Shown one piece after another: positions 1 to 11,313 of a DNA stretch of 64,000 nucleotides (its first letter is position 1; the number at the start of each line of letters is the position of its first letter). The DNA lies in contig JAMPIV010006398.1 in NCBI GenBank assembly GCA_024509875.1, forward strand, positions 447,001-511,000, read 5' to 3'. The position numbers were made by a program, and so were the translations under genes. The notes below the pieces were generated by a model. The model worked only from the letters and a program-made list of their open reading frames with translations. It was not told where the DNA came from and made no database searches. Origin of the DNA: Oreohelix idahoensis (Eukaryota > Mollusca > Gastropoda > Stylommatophora > Oreohelicidae).

Positions 1-237
1 TGTACAGACATATGGGCAATAACGAAATTAGAGAAGTTCCTGCTGGGAGCCCCATTCGTGGTCCAGATTGATCAACAAGCCGTAGCATCACTACGACGGG
101 CGAATCATAAAAGTCCAAAGCTCACCAGATTCGCTATTCTCCTCCAACCGTTCGACTTCTCAATCGAATACATAACAGGAGCAGATAACGTCCTGGCAGA
201 CACTCTATCTCGAAATCCTACTGATGTCGACTCCTGA
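1..237 (+). CDS. RNase H C-terminus of element A pol (partial, 5' end outside window)
   Basis: Frame 1 is open from the window edge to a TGA at 235-237, giving 78 residues. It carries the C-terminal half of a retrotransposon RNase H: a VQIDQQAVASL segment holding the third catalytic Asp, then a final ADTLSR motif holding the last Asp. The closest relative here is the RNase H of element B on the minus strand (6744-7214), with the same KSPKL.RFAI.LQP.DF pattern. Known role: RNase H removes the RNA template during reverse transcription. No integrase follows the stop codon. In ordinary Gypsy elements integrase comes after RNase H, so it must lie upstream here or be missing. Confidence 0.82.
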   Translation, partial: CTDIWAITKLEKFLLGAPFVVQIDQQAVASLRRANHKSPKLTRFAILLQPFDFSIEYITGADNVLADTLSRNPTDVDS

Positions 238-1363
238 ACTATAGTATCGTCACAGATACTTACTCAAGAGACGTAGAACTATATTGACTGTTTTACATAG
301 ACATGAACTATTGCCTACAACATCCGTATCTGTCTTATAAAAACATAGTGAATACAAAATCAATTGAAACTATGTTCGTACTTACGCCATGACTTTGCCT
401 GATATCCATTTATGATAAAACTATTGGACACATTTCCGTACATCAAGTGAAATTAATAGAAAACAATATCAAGGTAACTCAGTATGCGACATGAACTATT
501 GTCAAAAACGTCAATACTTATGAACTAAAACACATAAACATTTCTTCTAATCGGAATTCACAAGGATCAAGCCTACGTATGGATCATCATATCCAACTTT
601 AATTAATTTTAATTAAGTACATTAAAATAATGGAAATTAAAATGAAAGGTGAGATGAATATAAAAAAAAAAAAAGATGAAATTTGAAGAAAAAAAAGAAA
701 GAAAAGAAAAAAATAAGAACTCACATGATTCTTATATACTATTATTGTATGTAACTATTATATTATATAGTTAATAATTAGATTGATACATTACATACTA
801 CATTATTGTTTAAATTGGTTAATTTAGATAGCTATTAACAACTTAATACTAAACTTAATTAATGTCCAACACACATAACTAAGTTAAATTTATACATTAC
901 TTCTTTCGCTACTTTATTCTTCATTTATTTATTTCTCTCCTTAACATATCCTTTCATTTCTCTTACATTAGATTTTCAACAACTTTATTCTTATTACACA
1001 CTCAATATAATTAATTAGTTTAATTTTAACTCTTTAGATTAGTCTGACATGACATTTCATTACGACATATTTTAAGTTAATAATTTAATTAGATATCAAC
1101 ATTAGCCATTCTCTTTTAGTTCATACAAATTTATGTATAACATTTATGTATAATATGATGATTAATATATTAGATGACTGTTAGTTAGTCGACATGACCA
1201 CGACATTTGTTCTAGACAGAACATCGTAGGCCATATGCCGCATTTTTGGTTAAATTTTTTGATATTGTTAAATTTTTTGATATTCATTCAGATAGGTTTT
1301 TGAAAAAAAAAAAAAAAAAAAATCTATCTAATAGATTTTTTTTTCCCCCGGTGGACAGGGAAT
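238..1363 (+). other. 3' noncoding region of element A
   Basis: About 1.1 kb of AT-rich DNA between the pol stop and the LTR, with no credible ORF. Element B has an interval of nearly the same length (5605-6743, minus strand). Near the end are a short palindrome (TGTTCTAGACAGAACA, about 1208-1223) and a hairpin next to the LTR; both are conserved in B. Confidence 0.65.
1314..1363 (+). promoter_or_regulatory. Conserved hairpin plus purine-rich tract before the 3' LTR of A
   Basis: The arms AATCTAT and ATAGATT (extended by 8 A and 8 T) fold around a 3-nt loop at 1328-1330. A short GGTGGACAGGGAAT stretch then leads into the LTR start TGTTACGG at 1364. Element B has the same hairpin and GGACAGG segment (minus strand, 5656-5605), although the families' LTRs have diverged. 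The purine-rich part is the likely polypurine tract that primes plus-strand DNA. The hairpin's role is unknown. Confidence 0.6.
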
Positions 1364-2193
1364 TGTTACGGTAGATTAATTGGCATGGTCTGCTAGAGGT
1401 TAGCAGCATGCGATTTTAGGGGTTACAACGTGTAATGTAATGTAAAAGTATTATTAGTCTAGTGAACGCTGTGACGTTTCAGCGTTAGTAGTCACGCACG
1501 GTGACCAAGAGACGGGACCCTTTTCTAGACGACCGTCGAACCGAGAAGACGTGTCCTTGGAATGTTATATTGCCGGGCATGTATTGCCGCACGATTATAT
1601 TGTATTAAATAATGGACAAGGGTCAGTCCAATGTGATGATGAAGAAAGATGAAGTTACAGGTTAGTAAGTGACTAAACCTTGTCAAGATGGATTAATAGT
1701 CCGCTTTAGTTATTCTAATGCCAGACGCATAATCTCACTGTCGGTCGTTGGAATTACCAACCACGCGTGCATACAGTTATGTTGTTCTGACTATTATGTT
1801 TTCAAGCTACGAGACAAAGGACTGATTTGTAAAGGAATAATATATGAAGTATGAACTGCAACTTATTATGTATAATTCTTCATGATGACCATATGTGAAC
1901 TGTTCGTGCATGGAATTGATATAATAAAATGTATGTGGACTCAAGGAATGACTTATCAAGTCTCTAACGTTGGAATTTGATGATATTATGAAGTCGACCA
2001 ATATTCTATCCCACCTTCGCGTAATTTACCACCACTAGCACGATATCATACTTGACTGAGAAAGACAAGGGATAAATGGAAGTAAACGTAAATAGAAGAG
2101 CCAGTATAAACAGTCTGAAACCATAATCATTAAGGACCCCCTTGTATCAACAAGCAAACTCTCGCATCAACTGGGAACAACAGCCCAGTAACA
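1364..2193 (+). repeat. 3' LTR of element A (830 bp)
   Basis: Starts TGTTACGG and ends CCCAGTAACA, giving TG...CA ends with a short terminal inverted repeat. Aligned to the LTR of B in coding orientation, it shows patchy similarity (GTCTGCT..GGTTAGCAG near the start, GAGAAG.CGTGTC in the middle). It is therefore a diverged member of the same LTR family. The right border is set by the abrupt change to the LTR sequence of element C/D. Confidence 0.75.
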
Positions 2194-2856
2194 GAAACCT
2201 GTATCTGCAGAGCTGGGATTCTCTTTATCCAAAGAATACAGATTCACTGTAGAGAAGTGTCCTAAAGTTTGCGCCAGACGGTGAACAACAGCACGATTGT
2301 AGGTAAGAATGTATGACAGGGATCCCTGATGACTGAATAGAGTGAATGCAGGACTGAGCGATTCCTGTATTGTGGTATTTTTGCACCCATTTTTTTCTTG
2401 CTGTCTTAAATTTCTTTATGCAAGTTTTGTTGCTAACAAATATTTTTCCTTAGGATAGAGCAGAGAATCCAAGTCTGTTCATACCTTTAAAGGGAAGACT
2501 TAGACTAAATCATATGTATCCGTGACTCGTTGGGGCTATCACTATATAATCATTGTTATAGCTTTCCCACGTGTGTGCGTCTACATGTCGTCAATTGGGT
2601 GTGTGTGCACGTGAGTGGTAATATATATATTAATATGTGTAGTCAATAGACTGTCTGACTCCTCTAGATCTGTTGTAGAAGATAGGCTAAAAGAGAGAAA
2701 AGATTCTCGATTTCAGAGACAGCCTCTATTGATTTCTACCATCTCACTCGTGGAAATCTATTTCTACTATCATCTCTCACTGTGGCTATCACTCATTCTA
2801 ATCTATTCAGAAGGGACCAACCCAAGTCTTAATTCCCCTATCAAAAATCTACGACA
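2194..2856 (+). repeat. 5' LTR remnant of element C
   Basis: Matches the last part of the D LTR (minus strand, 26326-25451 and 33255-32600). It ends with the same AATCTACGACA and lacks about 0.2 kb that D has after GGCTATCAC. The left part of the LTR is cut off by element A at 2193. Confidence 0.85.
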
Positions 2857-2859
2857 GAA

Positions 2860-2879
2860 TGGTGGCTCGTTCTCCGGGA
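2860..2879 (+). promoter_or_regulatory. Candidate primer-binding site of element C
   Basis: TGGTGGCTCGTTCTCCGGGA starts 3 nt after the LTR end. Its complement ends in CCA, and when extended to GAATTGAAC it reads like the T arm and acceptor end of a tRNA. It resembles the well-known tRNA-Pro primer site TGGGGGCTCGTCCGGGAT with a few changes. The tRNA identity is inferred, not proven. D has lost this site by deletion. Confidence 0.5.
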
Positions 2880-3587
2880 ATTGAACTATAGTCCTCAGTA
2901 AATACGTATATCAGCTCGTTTGCAGGATTAATTTTCTTTATTCTGATATAGAGTTAGAGTGTGATGTCTTGTGAGTTTTGTATCTTTTAAAAATAATTTA
3001 TCCCCTAGACGAAACGATCTGTTTATGGGCGTGCTGACCACACAGTTAATAATTGTTTTTCTACAGAATTTTTAGTAATATACGTTTGAGTTACAGGTTG
3101 ATTTTGTCGGAATATATGTTAATTATTGATTTTGTAATACTAAACGCTGGTAAAGTTTGTGATTGTCTAACAGTCACAGGGTTCTGAAGAAGTAGGTGTT
3201 TGAGCTAAGCTAAGGAGTGCGTTCAGACAATTACGTCTTGTTAATTGCCTCCCTTACCCTAACTTACTTCAGGGGTGAACTTGATAGTGGATTAAAATAT
3301 TAAGGGATTTATTTTTCTCCTTAAATTTTTGCAAATTATTTTTTTCCACTGTAGCAACTTATTTTTTTAGTGAGTAATCTTAACTACCATTTATTTGGCG
3401 TAGTCGTCTGCATTAGGTGCCTAGATTGCCGATTAATAGCAGCGATAGTTAGATACTATATTTTTGGAGGAGGTATCCCAGGTTGAAGTATATCATCTTT
3501 TGTTTTGATACTTTCTCGTAAGTGGTAGGAACCAGTGTATCTTTTTTCTTATTTCTTTCTCGTCTAAGTCTCAGTCACTTATTTACG
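2880..3587 (+). other. 5' leader of element C
   Basis: Noncoding, T-rich in places. The part from about 3100 onwards is closely matched by D (minus strand, about 32600-32114); the first 0.2 kb is missing from D. It presumably carries leader and packaging sequences, but no specific signal is seen. Confidence 0.6.
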
Positions 3588-4790
3588 ATGGCAGAGAGGG
3601 CGAAGCTTAGGTAGATCCTCAGCGACGAAGCGAGAAAAGAAGGTTTGGACGGAGACGAAGCGAAAGCTTTTGTCAGGGACGAACTTGATTGATATGATGC
3701 GGAGAGGAAAGCAGCTGAAGCTAAAGAGCAGAAGAAGATGGACGAGGAAATGGAAATCCGCAGGGAGAGAGAAAGAGAGAAGGAGAGACAGCATGAGAAG
3801 GAGAGGGAGGAGAGAGAGGAAAGAGAGAAGGAGAGACAGCATGAGGAAAGAGAAAATGAGCAACGACGACAGCACGAGTTGGCGCTTAAGACTCTAGAGT
3901 TCCAAAGCCGTGGCGCTGCCTCTACCTCCAGCAATGGAGAGTTCTCCTCATTCTTCCTTAACTGATCCTTCTGGCACTCAATCTCTTCACCTCACCGCTA
4001 TGTCTTTCGCTCTAGAATCTTACCCTTGTCCTAATGAGAAGATTGACACGTATCTAGAAAAATTTGAGAAAATTGCAACTCTGTACGGTTTAGAGAGGTC
4101 GCGTTGGAATATGAAGCTTTCTCAGGCTTTGAAAAGCAGTGCGTATGATGTTTACGCCAAACTGGAAAGCAGCCAACAAGACAATTACGACGTGTTGAAG
4201 AAAGCTTTACTTGAGCGCTTTGAAATGAATGCGCGAAAGTTGTTGCAACTGTTTTGAAACAGCAGGAAGGAGAGCTCTGAAACTTTTCAGCAGTTCTCGT
4301 CTCGTTTGAAGGGATACTTAACAAAGTGCCTTGAGCTTTCACAGCTCCCCTCTACCTATGAAGGTCTTGAGGAATTTGTTATAACCGAACAAATACAGAA
4401 CACTTTGTCTGCTGATACCCGGATATTTCTAGCTGAGCAGGGTGCAGAAAAGCTTGAAGACATCTTAGAAAAGTCTGAGCGCTATCAAAATGCGCTGGCC
4501 GAACTGCCGGCCACAAAACGTAAACCGACAGAAGAGCATTTTCGGAAGAATAATCTAGACTAATCTTCTCATGCTTCTAATCAGAATAACCACAGAGAAA
4601 CTGGACCTCAAAACCCCCCTCCTGAAAAATCCAAGTTCTACAAAAACAAGTACCCCAACCACAGTAAACAGTCTGATCAACCCGACCGTCCTACATGGCA
4701 GCGTGGCCAGAAAGGACAATGTGACAAAGGGAAAACCCCTGCGCAATGGACTAAGGATCAGAGCAAGCACACCGAGCCGAAGCGCATCGG
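3588..4790 (+). pseudogene. gag of element C, broken
   Basis: Gag forms the particle in which retrotransposon RNA is copied. The start ATG (3588) opens a MAERAKLR-like sequence also seen in D and, more distantly, in E. A charged Glu/Arg coiled coil follows (about 3735-3890). The core, in another frame, contains LYGLERSRW, which matches TYGLERERW of E. Lesions: stops near codons 9 and 30, a frame change in 3910-3963, a TGA at about 4255 where E suggests Arg, and a TAA at 4561. The frame change, the TGA and the TAA also occur in D; the two early stops do not. The coding sequence runs into the left LTR of B at 4791. Confidence 0.85.
4786..4790. repeat. Target-site duplication of B, left copy (ATCGG)
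   Basis: ATCGG directly precedes the left LTR of B, and the same 5 bases follow the right LTR at 22898-22902. The uninterrupted homologous site in D has one copy. Confidence 0.9.
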
Positions 4791-5604
4791 TGTAACGGGT
4801 CGCGGGTTCGTTCATTTATTTTTGTTGGTTGAATATTAAGATCACTCTCTTGACTTGTTTAATGTTTGTTATTTTGTTGGTTAGCTCTGACCATAAAGAA
4901 AGTCCCTTCGACGTTCTGATTTGTATATTACAATAATTGATCTTTCTTGTGAGAGAGTTATCGTGCTGAGAAAATATAAACATTAAACAGCTATGGAACC
5001 AAACCCGTAACGTAATGAAGATATCAATCCTTCAGTTAGAGTCCACATGTATTGACGTTTTCACATAGATAAATTCCAACATTCACAAACTTCATATACA
5101 GTTCAGCATAATGATAATTCCAAGCAATACAAGTAAGTATATCCGTCCGTGTCAATATAATGTGTCAGATGAACGTCATGGCTATGTACATGCGCTGCTG
5201 TAGTCAGACAGCCAGAAATGAGCGCATGAGTTCTTGACAGCTACAAATTGAATCATAATTCGATTCTCCTTCCCTTATTTATTTTACATAATAAATCTCA
5301 TACTTTATCTTAGTATCTGAACTGACCCTGAGTTCTATATTGAATTCATACATAGGTTATATACTAAACCTCTCCTTGGAAGGAATACAAGACACGACTT
5401 CTCTGCTTGACGGATAGCATAAAAAGGGTAACGTAACCAAGTCACCAAGCGTGACCTTCCCAACGCGAACACGTCATAATCTTAGCATATATTTCGCGTT
5501 CAGTAGTCCGTAAAATATCGACATATTCTATTAATGTTATTGACCCCAAACGTTGCGCACTGCTAACCCCAGCAGACGCCGTCATTTAAAATAACACCGT
5601 AACA
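4791..5604 (-). repeat. 3' LTR of element B (814 bp)
   Basis: Ends TGTAACGG...CCGTAACA on the plus strand, an imperfect inverted repeat with TG/CA termini. Pairs with 22084-22897. In coding orientation it has a CTTTTTATGC stretch that could serve as a TATA-like element; this is unproven. Confidence 0.93.
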
Positions 5605-6743
5605 GATTTCCTGTCCGACGGGGGTAAAAAAAAATCTATTAGATAGATTTTTTTTTCTTGAACAATATTAATCAAATTATCAAAAATTTAACAAAACCCG
5701 ACGTATGGCCTACGATGTTCTATCTAGAACAGTGTCGCGGTCATGTCAGTAATATTTTATGATAAAATAAACGTCATATCATACATATAACTTATATTAA
5801 ATAAAGAAATGTCACTGTCATTAATTAATTAACTAACTAACTACTAATGTGAGGTGTTATTAAAATTATTCTAACTAATTAAAATTAAAATAATTAATTA
5901 TAATATGTACGAATGGTATTAACTAATTAATATCTAATTAAAGAAAATGAGAAGTAGTATCAGAGAAAAAAAATAAAAATTGAGAAGTACGGACAATTAA
6001 AATTAAATATTAAAGTATACATTAAATTAGTAATGTGTGTGAAAATGAAGTATAAGGATAGATACCTAATTAAATTAACGCAATCAGAAAGAAGAGAACA
6101 GAAAAAAAAATTCATACATTTTAAGTATACATATGAAATATCATCATCTAATATCTATCACCTTAATAATTAAACTATTTAAAATGTTTAATTGGTGTGA
6201 TATTCTTTTTGTTTCTTCATCTTTTCTTCTGTATATTTTATTTTTTTTAATTTCATCACACTTCAACTTTATTGTATTCTATATTAATTTAATAACTAGC
6301 AAATTTAACAATATTCGACATGAAGATCCAATCGTTGTTACATCCTATTGACTTGTATGAAAGTTTTTTAAGAAACAAAGTTCATCTTATTTAATTCTGA
6401 TATGATGATCCAACCGTCGTTAATTCCTTTATTGAAATTTTGAACGTAATTTGAATAAGTCATTGCAGTTTATGTATCATCACAGTATCTGTCCATTCTT
6501 TATCAGAAATTGTTCCTTTTACTACTTTGCAATAGAAATGATTGATACGCAAAGTCTAAGTGAAGTCCAAATTTTCAACCGATCTGTAAAACTTGATACT
6601 TTGATAACAATAGTTTATTTCGAAATTTCCTCATCGAAGTGGGAAGTCCATATGAAGTATTGTATATTCTTACGTAGCATTAATACTGTTCATTGCAAAT
6701 GTAATGCTTGATTAGTCAGTAAATTTTCTTGAAATACTAATAG
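5605..6743 (-). other. 3' noncoding region of element B
   Basis: AT-rich DNA between the RNase H stop and the 3' LTR. Next to the LTR is the hairpin shared with A (5626-5656, arms of 14 nt, 3-nt loop), then GGACAGGAAATC as a weak polypurine tract. A TGTTCTAGATAGAACA palindrome lies at about 5720-5735, also shared with A. No ORF here is credible. Confidence 0.65.
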
Positions 6744-7250
6744 TCATTCAGAATCCGTAGGATGTCTTGATAAAGTATCGGCCATTATGTTCTCAGTTCC
6801 TGGTATCGACTGTATTTCGAAATCATAGGGTTGCAGCGCAATAGCAAATCGTGCAAGCTTTGGACTTTTATGGTTTGAACGCCGCAATGACGCAACAGAC
6901 TTTTGATCCGTCTGTATTAGAAATGGTGATCCAAGTAGGAACCTTTCAAGTTTGGTAATTGCCCAGATCACTGCCCGTAACTCTCTGTCCACTGTCGAAT
7001 ATTTAGTTTCAGGAGTTTTTAGCTTGCGTGAGATGTATAATACAGGATGAAGGATATCATCGTGATATTGGAGTAGACAAGCCCCGAGGCCGTAATTACT
7101 CGCATCTGTACGAAGGACAAACTTTTTAGAAGCATCTGGTAATCTTAAAACTGGTGGGCATGAGAAACATTTTTTTAGATACTTCGAAAGGTTCTGCCAC
7201 ATTTGTCTGTCCAATTTATCCTTAACGGCATGTTCTTCTTTAGCAAAGAT
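6744..7250 (-). pseudogene. RNase H (and end of RT connection) of element B pol
   Basis: An open stretch of about 156 codons (7214-6744) carries a whole Gypsy-type RNase H: LRTDASNYGLG (first Asp), DRELRAVIWAI (Glu), IQTDQKS (third Asp) and ADTLSRH (last Asp). Upstream, in a different frame, about 7190-7245 still reads like the RT connection (KKNMP...INWTDKC), so a frameshift separates them. Beyond that the RT is gone. The stop is followed directly by noncoding DNA and the LTR, as in A, so RNase H ends pol in this family. Confidence 0.8.
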
Positions 7251-7457
7251 GACAAGACAGCCGTGATAGATGACAAGTTAACTTATGCTGTATTGGGCTG
7301 AGCATAGTTAATACCAATAACGACATTACTGTTTCTTGTAGGCATGGTAAAAAACAATTAAGACAGAAAACATGTGTGCAAATTTGAAGATGTCAAGAAA
7401 CAAAAATGTTTTTCGAGAAGAAAAAATCAATAAATCAATCTATATTGGGATAGATGA

Positions 7458-8162
7458 TTATGAAAGACCAGAAATGATGACTGACAATGCTGAGTCATCA
7501 AAGAGTAAGATCAATGTGTGAATGTAACATTTTATCTGCGTCACGCGATATGTATTCTTTGTCCTATAAACCAAGTTAACTTTCTCCTTTGCCCTAGACA
7601 TAGTATATTTATTGGATGAGGTATCATCCTGACTGAACTTAGGTTGATACCTATCATTACCGAACGTAGTAGGTTTCCTACATGTCGTAGACATGTCTTG
7701 GTTGGGCAAAGTAAAACCTTTACCGTTAGACTTATTTGTCTTAAATTCATTATCCCTGTTCCTTCTAACTCCAACATTATTCTTCGCCATATTATTCTTC
7801 TTCGTAACATCTTTGTCAATGTTGACAACGGCAACAGTTTTCTTAGGATCAGTTATAATCTGATCCTGTCGCCAACATTTATTATCAGAATTGGCAGTAG
7901 TGTCCTGACGAGGAAAAGTATATCTCCCTCGAAATGATCTTTTCATTTTGTTGGGTTGTGCTGAACTGGTCTTATTACATGGAGTATCCTTAGTATGTTG
8001 TACAATAGATCCATCATCCTCATCAGTTTCCGGGATAGTACTCAGAGTGAAGTTGGAAACTGCTGTGCCACATGTATTCATTTTGTTGGCACGAAGTGTA
8101 GCCATCGCAACAACAGCGTTAGCGTTGCTAAAAGATTGCAAATTTTTTTCTCTCCCATTCAT
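7458..8162 (-). pseudogene. Post-protease spacer region of element B
   Basis: About 234 open codons that overlap the end of the protease frame and are rich in Asn, Lys and Thr. No recognised domain. By position it lies between protease and the missing INT/RT, so it may be the variable linker there. The first residues (NGREKNLQSF) read on, in another frame, from the WERKKFAIF end of the protease ORF, so a single indel probably separates them. The junction to RNase H at 7250-7458 is where INT and RT should be. Confidence 0.5.
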
Positions 8163-9440
8163 TAATTTCTTTAAGAGTGCAATCCTTACTGCCGTGGATG
8201 CGTCCTACTGTAAGATCAGCTGATGGATTCTGTAACATGCACACCTTGACATTACCTGTAAAAAATGGTGTGCTAACATATACTATGGCAGTGGGGTAGT
8301 ACTCAATAGTATCCCCGAAGGTCATACACCTGATGTGTTCCCCTGTAGCATAACTGGGGTGAACGAGTGACTGTCGGACTCCGATAGTGGTTGATCCCGT
8401 ATCCCTTAAAACTGAGACCACAGTACCATTTACTAATCCTCTATTGAACATCAGGGTGCCTGTGCCGTCGTTCGCCGAAAGACCAACTGCTGTATGAAGG
8501 TGTCCACAATTCAGCACAGTTTCTTTGGCCTTCTGAAAAATAGCATTACAATCTTGGCAACTATTTGCCACATTAAAGTTAACAGCACAACATAAAGATG
8601 AAGATTGTGACTGATTATTATTATCAGAAACACTAGGGGTCGTACCATCCGTGAGTGCCGCCCCTGCATTGTGATCAAACTGTGACGGTCTACGTGACTG
8701 AGACCGATGACGAGAATAATCATTTGAATTATCCCGTTGTCCCCTGTAGTAACTGTTATCTCGATGTCTCGAGCCACGATTATTACCATTCCAATTGCTG
8801 TTATTATTGTGGTTATTTGATCTATTACAATTAGTGTTATGTTGACTGTTGTTGTAGCTTGACTGAGGTGAATAATTCCTATTCCGTGATCTACCTCTGT
8901 TCAAATCATTTTTATTGTTGAAATTATTATTATTATGTCCTTTCTGAAAATTAACATTGTAATTTCCCTTGAACCTACTTCTGTCTACGCTGTGGGTTCT
9001 TGGTTTGTTATGGTTGTAGTATGCCATATTGGAAGCCACAGGTAGAGGTTCTTTTATCATAGAGTTAGAAATGTTTGCATTCGGATGCGCAGTACAATAA
9101 TTCAATGAAATTTTTTCTAACTCCTCGATTGTAGATGGTTTTCGTTCTTGCAAATATGCAAAGAACGGTGGGCTGACAGAGGATAATACCTTATCCCGCA
9201 GCAACAAATCAACTAATTTGTCATATGATTTGTTGACATCTGCCAGTTCAAGCCATCTGTTAAATGTATTGCGTATGTTCGCAATAAACCCTGCAAAGTC
9301 TTTAGGAGATTCAGGTAGGATATTTTTAAATTTTAACCTACAATTTTCTTCGTCCAAATGAAACCTTCGTAAAAGTAAGGTTTTAATAGTATCGTAATTA
9401 GTAGCTATTGCTTAGTCAGCATTTAGAGATGCCGTCAATG
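8128..9440 (-). pseudogene. gag C-terminus and aspartic protease of element B
   Basis: The open frame 9357-8128 (409 codons) begins inside the gag core (FKNILPESPKDFAGF...). It passes through a low-complexity Asn/Arg/Ser-rich stretch (residues about 115-235) in place of an obvious zinc knuckle, then a small Cys/His cluster (CCAVNF...CQDC...CGH). It ends with a protease whose active-site motif is RDTGSTTIG near residue 315. Upstream (9440-9357) the same frame still reads as gag after a stop at about 9415. Role: gag packages the RNA, and protease cleaves the polyprotein. Confidence 0.75.
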
Positions 9441-9966
9441 GTTCCCCATCTAAAAATTCATTTAACTTAAGTACCCATGCATCCTTAGGCAAGTGATTTG
9501 TTTTGCATGTCTGTTAAAATCTTGATAAAAATGATGATAAATCGTCGAAATTTAATTTAAAATGGGGTAATTTGAAGTTGTAAAAATGTTTGTTTTGGTT
9601 GGATGACGATCCATTTTGAGTGTTATCATTCTGGTTTGTAGCAGCACTTTGTGCCTGAAATCTTGCTGTTTCATTCTGAAGACGTGCCAATTCCAATTCG
9701 TCTTTCCTTTTATTTTCTTCTTCTTGTCGACGTTCCTCCCTTTCCTGTCTAGCAATTTCTCTTTGCCTATTTTCTTTTTCTATTTCTTTTATCTCACGGT
9801 CTGCCTCTTCTTTTTTAAAAATAGCTTTCCTTCTTTCTTCTTTTTCCTCCTGTTCCGCTAATTTGGCTTCATATTTAGCAAGTTCCGCTTCTGCAAACTG
9901 GCGAAGTTCTTGTGATTTGTAACCATAATCTTTTCCAATTTTTACAAAATGGTCTAACGTAAGCAT
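9441..9966 (-). pseudogene. gag N-terminus of element B
   Basis: ATG at 9966 opens MLTLDHFVKIGKDYGY, followed by a long Glu/Lys/Arg coiled coil (residues about 25-105) and a KLPHFKLNFDD segment typical of Gypsy/BEL gag proteins just before the capsid-like core. A stop at 9514 falls within the core. The next residues in the same frame (LPKDAWVLKLNEFLDGEPL) continue gag, so the stop is a lesion. The start is supported by a leader with no other ATG-led frame in register. Confidence 0.78.
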
Positions 9967-10816
9967 CTTGACGTTAATATTGTAAGAAATTACAGATCTA
10001 TAATAGTCAACAATAGAGTCTATGTAATTATTTGTACATACTCAACGTATGAACACTCAATAACCAACTATAATATCCTCTTAATAATTGTTGTAAGTTC
10101 AACAACTATTCAATATTTTATACTAATATTATATGCAATCAATAATATATATCATAAATAGTTATGATATTTATTTATTTAGGATGCCGAATTTATATCA
10201 TGCACCTAATATCACGATTAAACAATTATGGGCATTTGTTGCGGACTCTCTTGCGACCCCCGTGTGTTATGGGTGCTTCGATGACTTCTAGTATTTGAGG
10301 ATGACCAAGTTATTATATGCGTATTCAGTTTATAGAGTCAAAGTCCCTCGGGTTCTTATCACTTTTGTAGGATTCCGTAATACTGTTCGTTGGTATCGAT
10401 AATGTCTGCTTAACCCTTGTGATACATTCTGTGCTGAATATGTTTCATATTAAATATTCGACCCTTGACTGACCTGTGTTAGTCTCTTGTCTTATTGATT
10501 ATATTGGCAGTGTGAGATGCAGCGTGTTAAGACATTAATCATCACTGGTCATGATTAGTTGAAGATGAATAGCATTTAACTCAACTCCGAATACGATAGT
10601 TGATAAGACTGTGATTTTGACGACTCAAAATATTTAATTAGTAATTTCATACCATGAGCAGACACCAACTACATGGGAACAAAAGTCACATCACATTCAT
10701 GTACGATCTGTAAGAGTTCTCATTATTTCATAAGCACATGTTCACAATCTCTATCTAGAGTTCTGGTTAGAGGTCAGTTCCTTTTAACGGCCAATGTCCT
10801 TTGGCATAAATTCAGA

Positions 10817-11030
10817 GGCTAACTAGACTTACTCCCGTCGCTAGTTTATACAATAGCCTGTTGCACTAGACTTAACTATCCTGCTAGTTTTTCAATACAC
10901 TTATTATGCTAGGCTTACGTCTACTGCTAGTCGTTTAATATCCATTACACTAGGCTTACGCTTGCCGCTAGCTGTACAATATCCATCTATACTAGTCTTA
11001 CACTATTGCTAGTAACATAATGTTCCTTTG
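10817..11030. repeat. Degenerate tandem array, about 43-bp unit, five copies
   Basis: Each unit contains ACTAG.CTTAC, about 8 variable bases, then GCTAG and a TACAATATCC-like spacer. Units start near 10817, 10863, 10907, 10947 and 10989. CTAG occurs twice per unit in opposite halves, so each unit can fold. The array is bordered on both sides by TCCTTTGGCATA (near 10798 and 11028). Confidence 0.65.
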
Positions 11031-11119
11031 GCATACCACGCCGGGCTAATCTGCCATAATTATGCAAACTGCGTTATTCATACGACGACTTACGTTTGGT
11101 TCAAGAAATACACTGCTCA

Positions 11120-11280
11120 AATGGCTTCCCAGCCACACAATTAAAAAGTGGTCGTACCACACAATATAAGTGGCAATGGCCACACTTCTGAAACACACTG
11201 CCGTTCGGGTCAAAACCCACAAGTCGAATGACGTTACAAAGACATACGCGTCATGCATAGAGATATGCATACTACGTCGT
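11120..11280. repeat. Cluster of short hairpins
   Basis: Several perfect palindromes in a row: GGCT-TCCC-AGCC (11120-11131), GTGGT-CGT-ACCAC (11148-11160), AGTGGC-AAT-GGCCACT (11170-11184), GGGT-CAAA-ACCC (near 11208), and TATGCAT-type sequence near 11255-11270. Spacing is about 20-25 bp. Confidence 0.5.
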
Positions 11281-11308
11281 TAATATATATTCAATTGCGA
11301 TGTTCCAC

Positions 11309-11313
11309 GGTGC
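11309..11313. repeat. Target-site duplication of E, left copy (GGTGC)
   Basis: Matches 20586-20590 directly after the right LTR of E. Confidence 0.92.

Larger units (their letters stand above)
1..2193 (+). mobile_element. Element A: right part of a Ty3/Gypsy-type LTR retrotransposon
   Basis: Only the 3' part is in the window: the end of RNase H (1-237), about 1.1 kb of 3' noncoding DNA, and an LTR (1364-2193). It belongs to the same family as element B. The RNase H tails align, the hairpin and purine-rich segment before the 3' LTR are nearly identical, and both LTRs begin TGTTACGG. To its right, at 2194, the sequence becomes the interior of the LTR of element C/D (compare the minus strand near 33255). 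So A inserted into C's 5' LTR, with GAAAC (2194-2198) as the predicted target-site copy. The left copy lies outside the window. Confidence 0.8.
9967..11313 (-). other. Leader of element B, part 1, with tandem repeats and hairpins
   Basis: Noncoding. It contains a degenerate tandem array (10817-11030) and a cluster of short perfect palindromes (11120-11280), described separately. The last five bases, GGTGC (11309-11313), are the target site duplicated by E. The leader continues at 20591. Confidence 0.6.

Noticed and set aside
3575..3934. Ser/Leu-rich minus-strand frames opposite gag (also 13991-14179 and 31713-32126)
   Set aside because: They are antisense shadows of the Glu/Arg coiled coil of gag.
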